Part shown: positions 20,357 through 23,859 of the stretch, in pieces
How the letters are laid out: every line of letters begins with the position of its first letter
How positions within the stretch are numbered: position 1 is the first letter of the stretch
Assembly: GCA_946803715.1 (NCBI GenBank)
Contig: CAMPET010000201.1
Coordinates: 69,675 to 93,533 of the forward strand
Origin: Beroe ovata
Lineage: Eukaryota; Ctenophora; Nuda; Beroida; Beroidae
Length of the DNA stretch: 23,859 nucleotides
Direction: 5' to 3'
The notes under the pieces: model-generated
Told to the model about the DNA's origin: nothing
What the model saw: only the letters and a program-made list of their open reading frames with translations
The model's database searches: none
Made by a program: the position numbers and the translations under genes

Positions 20357-20786
20357 CTCTGAAAAAGTCACGCAGCGTGTCAGCCTAGAATGAATCTTAT
20401 CAATTTTGTGATATTATAATTGGGTAATGTCCAAAACCATGCGAATTGTCGGCTTAAATGAAACAAATGATGAAACATCGCATATTTTAAACAATTTCCC
20501 TTATCAGTGTGTATTACACTTCGCGAGAAACAGGAAATTTGAGGTGATTTAACCAAGCTGTGTTTTATGTTAATCGGGTTATCTTGGTTCCTTTGTGGTT
20601 GAAACGCAACATCAATCGAACTGTCACAAGTTTTCCATGGCGCATATTATGAAGTTCTTTCTGCGGAGTTTTGTACTTTTTTCGCTTAGGATCATCATAG
20701 GTATATATGAGGATAAATCAATATCGTAATTCGAAAATATCAGTCAATTAAATCCTAGGTTTTGAAATAGGAACCCCTCACCACTA

Positions 20787-23713
20787 ATGAGGTCAGATCG
20801 AATGATCCCATCTCCTGCCATTCTCCCTCTTCTCTCCCTCCTTCTCCTCCCCCCTCCAGTGCTCGCTTGTCCCGACTGTTCCACATGGACAGGCACACCA
20901 GCCGATATTTGCGGCTATGACGGCATAACCTACGCCAGCGACTGTGAACTGTTCGTGACGCTCTGCATACAGGGACCCCTCTCATTCGGTGCTGGTATGG
21001 ACGTCAACACGCTGCCACTTCAAGCCATGTTGACGAATTACAAGGCGCACGATGGCGCGTGCAGTGGCGGCGGTGCGAGTGGCGGGAATTGTCCCGATTG
21101 CTCGTCCATAACGAACAGAATTCCGGTGTGCGATAACTCCCTGACTGAGTATGATAGCAGCTGTGCAATGGTCAAGAAGATGTGTGAGGAACAAATCATC
21201 AGTTTCGATGATGGCATTGATTTCTCAACTAAAACAGAAAAGGAGTATAGGAAGGAAATAGATATCTACGTGAACTGGGAGGGGAAGTGTTTCGGGGACT
21301 GCCCCGTGGGAACTTATTCCTCAAGTGGACAGATCGGTCCATGCACAGACTGTCCGGCTGGGAGTTTCGCAGCCACACCAGCGTCCACTTCGTGTGAGCT
21401 ATGTCCACTGGACATGTACCAACCAGACACGGGATCCACGTCGTGTATCTCTTGTCCAGATGGCAAAGATACTCTTGACAAAGGAGCAGCTGATGTGTCG
21501 CAGTGTCTGGCAGACTGCACACCGGGCCACTACTCCGCCACTGGAAATGTACCGTGCACGCAGTGTGCACCCGGCACATTCTCCGACAGCTCTAACGCTC
21601 TCTCGTGTGCCTCGTGCGGTGTGGGCCGCTTCACAGACGGTGTGAAGTGTGAGGTGTGCCCGGTGGGGCACTTCTCATCCTCCCCCACTTCCCCCACCAC
21701 TTGCTCGCCCTGCAGCACGGGACACTACATCAACATGGTGGGTGCAACCACGTGTCTCACGTGCACAGCTGGAACATACGCTAACGTAACTGGGAGTCAG
21801 GCGTGCACGCAGTGCGGGCCGGGCACATACAGTGGTGCGGCTGGTGCAGCGTCATGCACGCTGTGCGACGCGGGATACTACCAGATAGAACTCGGACGGG
21901 ATTTCTGTTTCAAGTGTCCCGAGGGGACTTACCAGTCGGGGAAAGGGGCTAGTAGCTGTACTTTATGTGCCAAGGGATACTACCAGGTATTATGATAGGG
22001 ACGATAATTGAAGTGAGATTTCGAAATTAATTAGGTATAAATAGGGAAAATACTTGAAACAATCAAATTATCTAAATTTCAAATGTACTTCATCTATATC
22101 AAATGAGTAGGTGCAAACTACAAATCTCATTAGAACATCCACACATCCAACCCACATATAATTTCAGGAAGATGAGGGAATGACATCTTGCACAAAGTGT
22201 CCTGACAGGATGACCACCATGACAGAAGGGAGTATGTCGAGACATGACTGTCACTACACATCATGCATGGCTGGTGACAAGGTCGTTGTGATGAATGGTC
22301 GCGTGACATGTCACGCGTGTCCTGCTGGATCCTACCAGCGCAGAGCTAACGTTACCTACTGTGATATCTGCCCCAAGGGCACTTACCAGGCTAACGAGGT
22401 AAGCGAGGGACGAGGGCGAGGCACATACAGTTGTAGCAAAAATCCACAATGTCCGCAAACGTGAATACGGAGGCGAAGCTGTTGCTTAAAATGTGAAATT
22501 TGGTCAAATATTGAATTTGATATTTAGTAACGTTGTTAGCTCCTGTTTCCACGCGCATCAGATGATCCAAATATATCCATCTGCAGCTGTGTTAACCAAC
22601 CTAGTGTCCCTCTATAATACCTGCAGGGGTCGACATCGTGTTCACGGTGCCCGGAGAACAGCATCACGTACACCACCGGGAGTACGTCACTGGACGACTG
22701 CGAGGGTCCCAAGATCACGCTGTACACGGGTAAAAACTACGGGGGCACCCAACAGGTCCTGTATGATAAGAGGAGCGAACTGCCGAGTAATTTGAAGGGG
22801 AATATCAACTCGTTCAAGGTGATTGTCTATCGCCCTTTCGAGAGAGGGCGGGATTGGGCGTTCGATAGGTTGCATAGGTTAAATGCTCGAATACAGTTTT
22901 AACCTACAATTCATTTCATCACATTGGGTGCAATACAATATAGTCGACGCATATTCGTCTGATATTGTTTCAATAATTGGTAGATACTATAAATAACAGT
23001 ACCTATTAGAGTATGCTATTGTTAGATAAGCGAATGTTCGAGAACAGCAAGGATATCACGTGACGACACGTGACAACACGTGACGTCCTCATCTCTCAGG
23101 TGGATAAGGGTGACTGGTACGTTTTCTCCTCAACATGGTACAGCAACACCAAGCTGACACTAAAACAGGGCGTGGTCAGGTCTGACACGAGTTCCTCCTC
23201 ACAAATACCCAAGATATCGGGACTATCACGGAAGTCGTTCTACTCCATCCGGCCCGTGGTGACGAATTCCATGTGCTATACGGAGTACGGGAAGTACTAC
23301 ACCGGTAAGAAGTGTGACTGAGGTGGGATAATCATCTTCTGATCATGACGAAATACAGGCACCTTTTCAATTATCATTTTAATTATTCAATTAGATCTTA
23401 CGAATATCAAGCGGCATATCTACTTCACGAAAAAATATTTTTCAGGAAAGGAAAATCTTTTATAGAACAATGAATATATTATCAAAAGAGCCAACATATA
23501 AGCCTGAATTTTACGTGAATTTGCGTCATATATTGCACATCTAGGATACCGATCAAAAACACAAGCTGGAGTTGAATGCCAGAATTGGACAGCAAGGAGC
23601 CCCCATTCAACAATCAACACGCACTCTAACGTTGGGATAGGGAATCACAACTACTGCAGGAACCCTGATAACGATGTTTCGGGGCCGTGGTGCTACACAA
23701 CTGATCCCAACAA
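20787..23713 (+). CDS. Secreted Kazal-like / cysteine-repeat / beta-gamma-crystallin / kringle protein (5' part)
   Basis: Exons: 20787-21986, 22168-22398, 22627-22818, 23100-23304, 23545-23713; phases 0, 0, 0, 1, then 2 at the last donor. At least 665 residues, incomplete at the window edge. Residues 1-27 are a signal peptide (Met1 or Met6 start). Two Kazal-like modules follow (28-92 with CGYDGITYASDCEL, and 102-168). About eight to nine GCC2/GCC3 (ephrin-receptor-like) repeats of the type CPxGTYxxxxGxxxCxxC cover about 172-502. A beta-gamma-crystallin domain spans about 505-595: motif 1 ITLYTGKNYGG, motif 2 WYVFSSTWYSN, closing SFYSIRPV. A kringle starts at C600, with C621, C647 and C659 at kringle spacing and NYCRNPDND and GPWCYTTDP intact. 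Its last two cysteines must lie in the next exon. NVTG and NVTY are possible glycosylation sites. The role is probably extracellular binding or adhesion; no protease domain is visible in this part. Confidence 0.92.
23057..23082. promoter_or_regulatory. Three CACGTG E-boxes at exact 10-bp spacing
   Basis: CACGTG occurs at 23057-23062, 23067-23072 and 23077-23082, each followed by AC, in the intron just before the exon for the second beta-gamma-crystallin motif. It may be a small tandem repeat (unit about 10 bp) or an intronic binding site for bHLH factors; the last copy lies 17 bases from the exon. Confidence 0.6.
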
Positions 23714-23758
23714 GTACGTGCTCGTTATCCTCTCTCTCTCACAACCCCAATTCCCTCT

Positions 23759-23859
23759 CGGATCCCTCAACTCTCCTCACACTCCCTAGCAGTTCCCTCA
23801 ACTCTCCTCACACTCCCTACCGGTTCCCTAAACTCTTCTCACACTCCCTACCGGATCCC
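23759..23859. repeat. 31-bp minisatellite in kringle intron
   Basis: Three complete 31-bp units (23759-23789, 23790-23820, 23821-23851) with a shared TCACACTCCCTA core, and the start of a fourth at the window end. It lies in the intron after the kringle exon and probably continues past the window, separating this exon from the rest of the kringle. Confidence 0.92.

Larger units (their letters stand above)
19335..20786. other. Intergenic between GPCR and kringle-protein genes
   Basis: Contains the 3' UTR of the GPCR gene, a 28-bp-period direct repeat (19447-19465, 19475-19493), C-rich TGACCCCC repeats (about 19536-19700), an 8-bp-arm inverted repeat (19711-19730), a strong fold-back hairpin (20307-20356) and the expected promoter and 5' UTR of the kringle-protein gene. 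No coding exon is recognised; the 62-codon plus frame at 19859 is AT-rich and featureless. Confidence 0.5.

Noticed and set aside
21229-21718. Minus-strand and alternate-frame ORFs inside the large cysteine-repeat exon
   Set aside because: They are shadows of the GC-richer real exon, whose plus-strand frame has a signal peptide and regular cysteine repeats.
1-23859. CRISPR array, bacterial operon or viral genome
   Set aside because: No spacer-repeat periodicity, no ribosome-binding sites and no compact operons; all real genes are intron-split animal genes.

Overview
The window is nuclear DNA from an animal, probably a marine invertebrate. It is AT-rich, full of CA/TG microsatellites, and contains one run of Ns plus two single Ns, as in a draft assembly. 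All recognisable genes are split by GT-AG introns of about 60 to 750 bases and encode metazoan extracellular or membrane proteins: a Golgi carbohydrate sulfotransferase, a class A seven-transmembrane receptor, and a secreted Kazal / cysteine-repeat / beta-gamma-crystallin / kringle protein. I cannot fix the phylum from the sequence alone.

Layout. 1-2216: no gene seen. 2217-4154 (+): seven-exon gene for a small secreted protein with two tandem cysteine domains that resemble WSC-type repeats. 4155-6763: no convincing gene, one inverted-repeat pair. 6764-8448 (-): complete five-exon, 401-residue type II membrane sulfotransferase of the CHST15-like branch, probably with an upstream 5' UTR intron. 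8476-15589: a 7-kb gene-poor stretch with microsatellites, a hammerhead-ribozyme-like core (9551-9595), an assembly gap (11832-12175), a probable non-LTR reverse transcriptase relic (near 12645-12746) and an unidentified, apparently frameshifted minus-strand ORF pair (13333-13682). 15593-19334 (+): complete eight-exon, 606-residue aminergic-like GPCR with a very long third intracellular loop. 19335-20786: gene-free, with C-rich repeats and a strong 50-bp fold-back hairpin. 20787 to the window end (+): the 5' part of a modular secreted protein that runs off the edge inside a kringle domain.

The exon models were built by hand. I matched splice-site motifs, codon phase and protein-family motifs, and in all four genes every adjacent pair of exons agrees in phase. 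The three best genes all act at the cell surface or in the secretory route, but nothing shows that they work in one pathway; animal neighbours are usually independent. The most unusual items are the domain order of the last gene, the altered microswitches of the GPCR, the hammerhead-like core and the fold-back hairpin.
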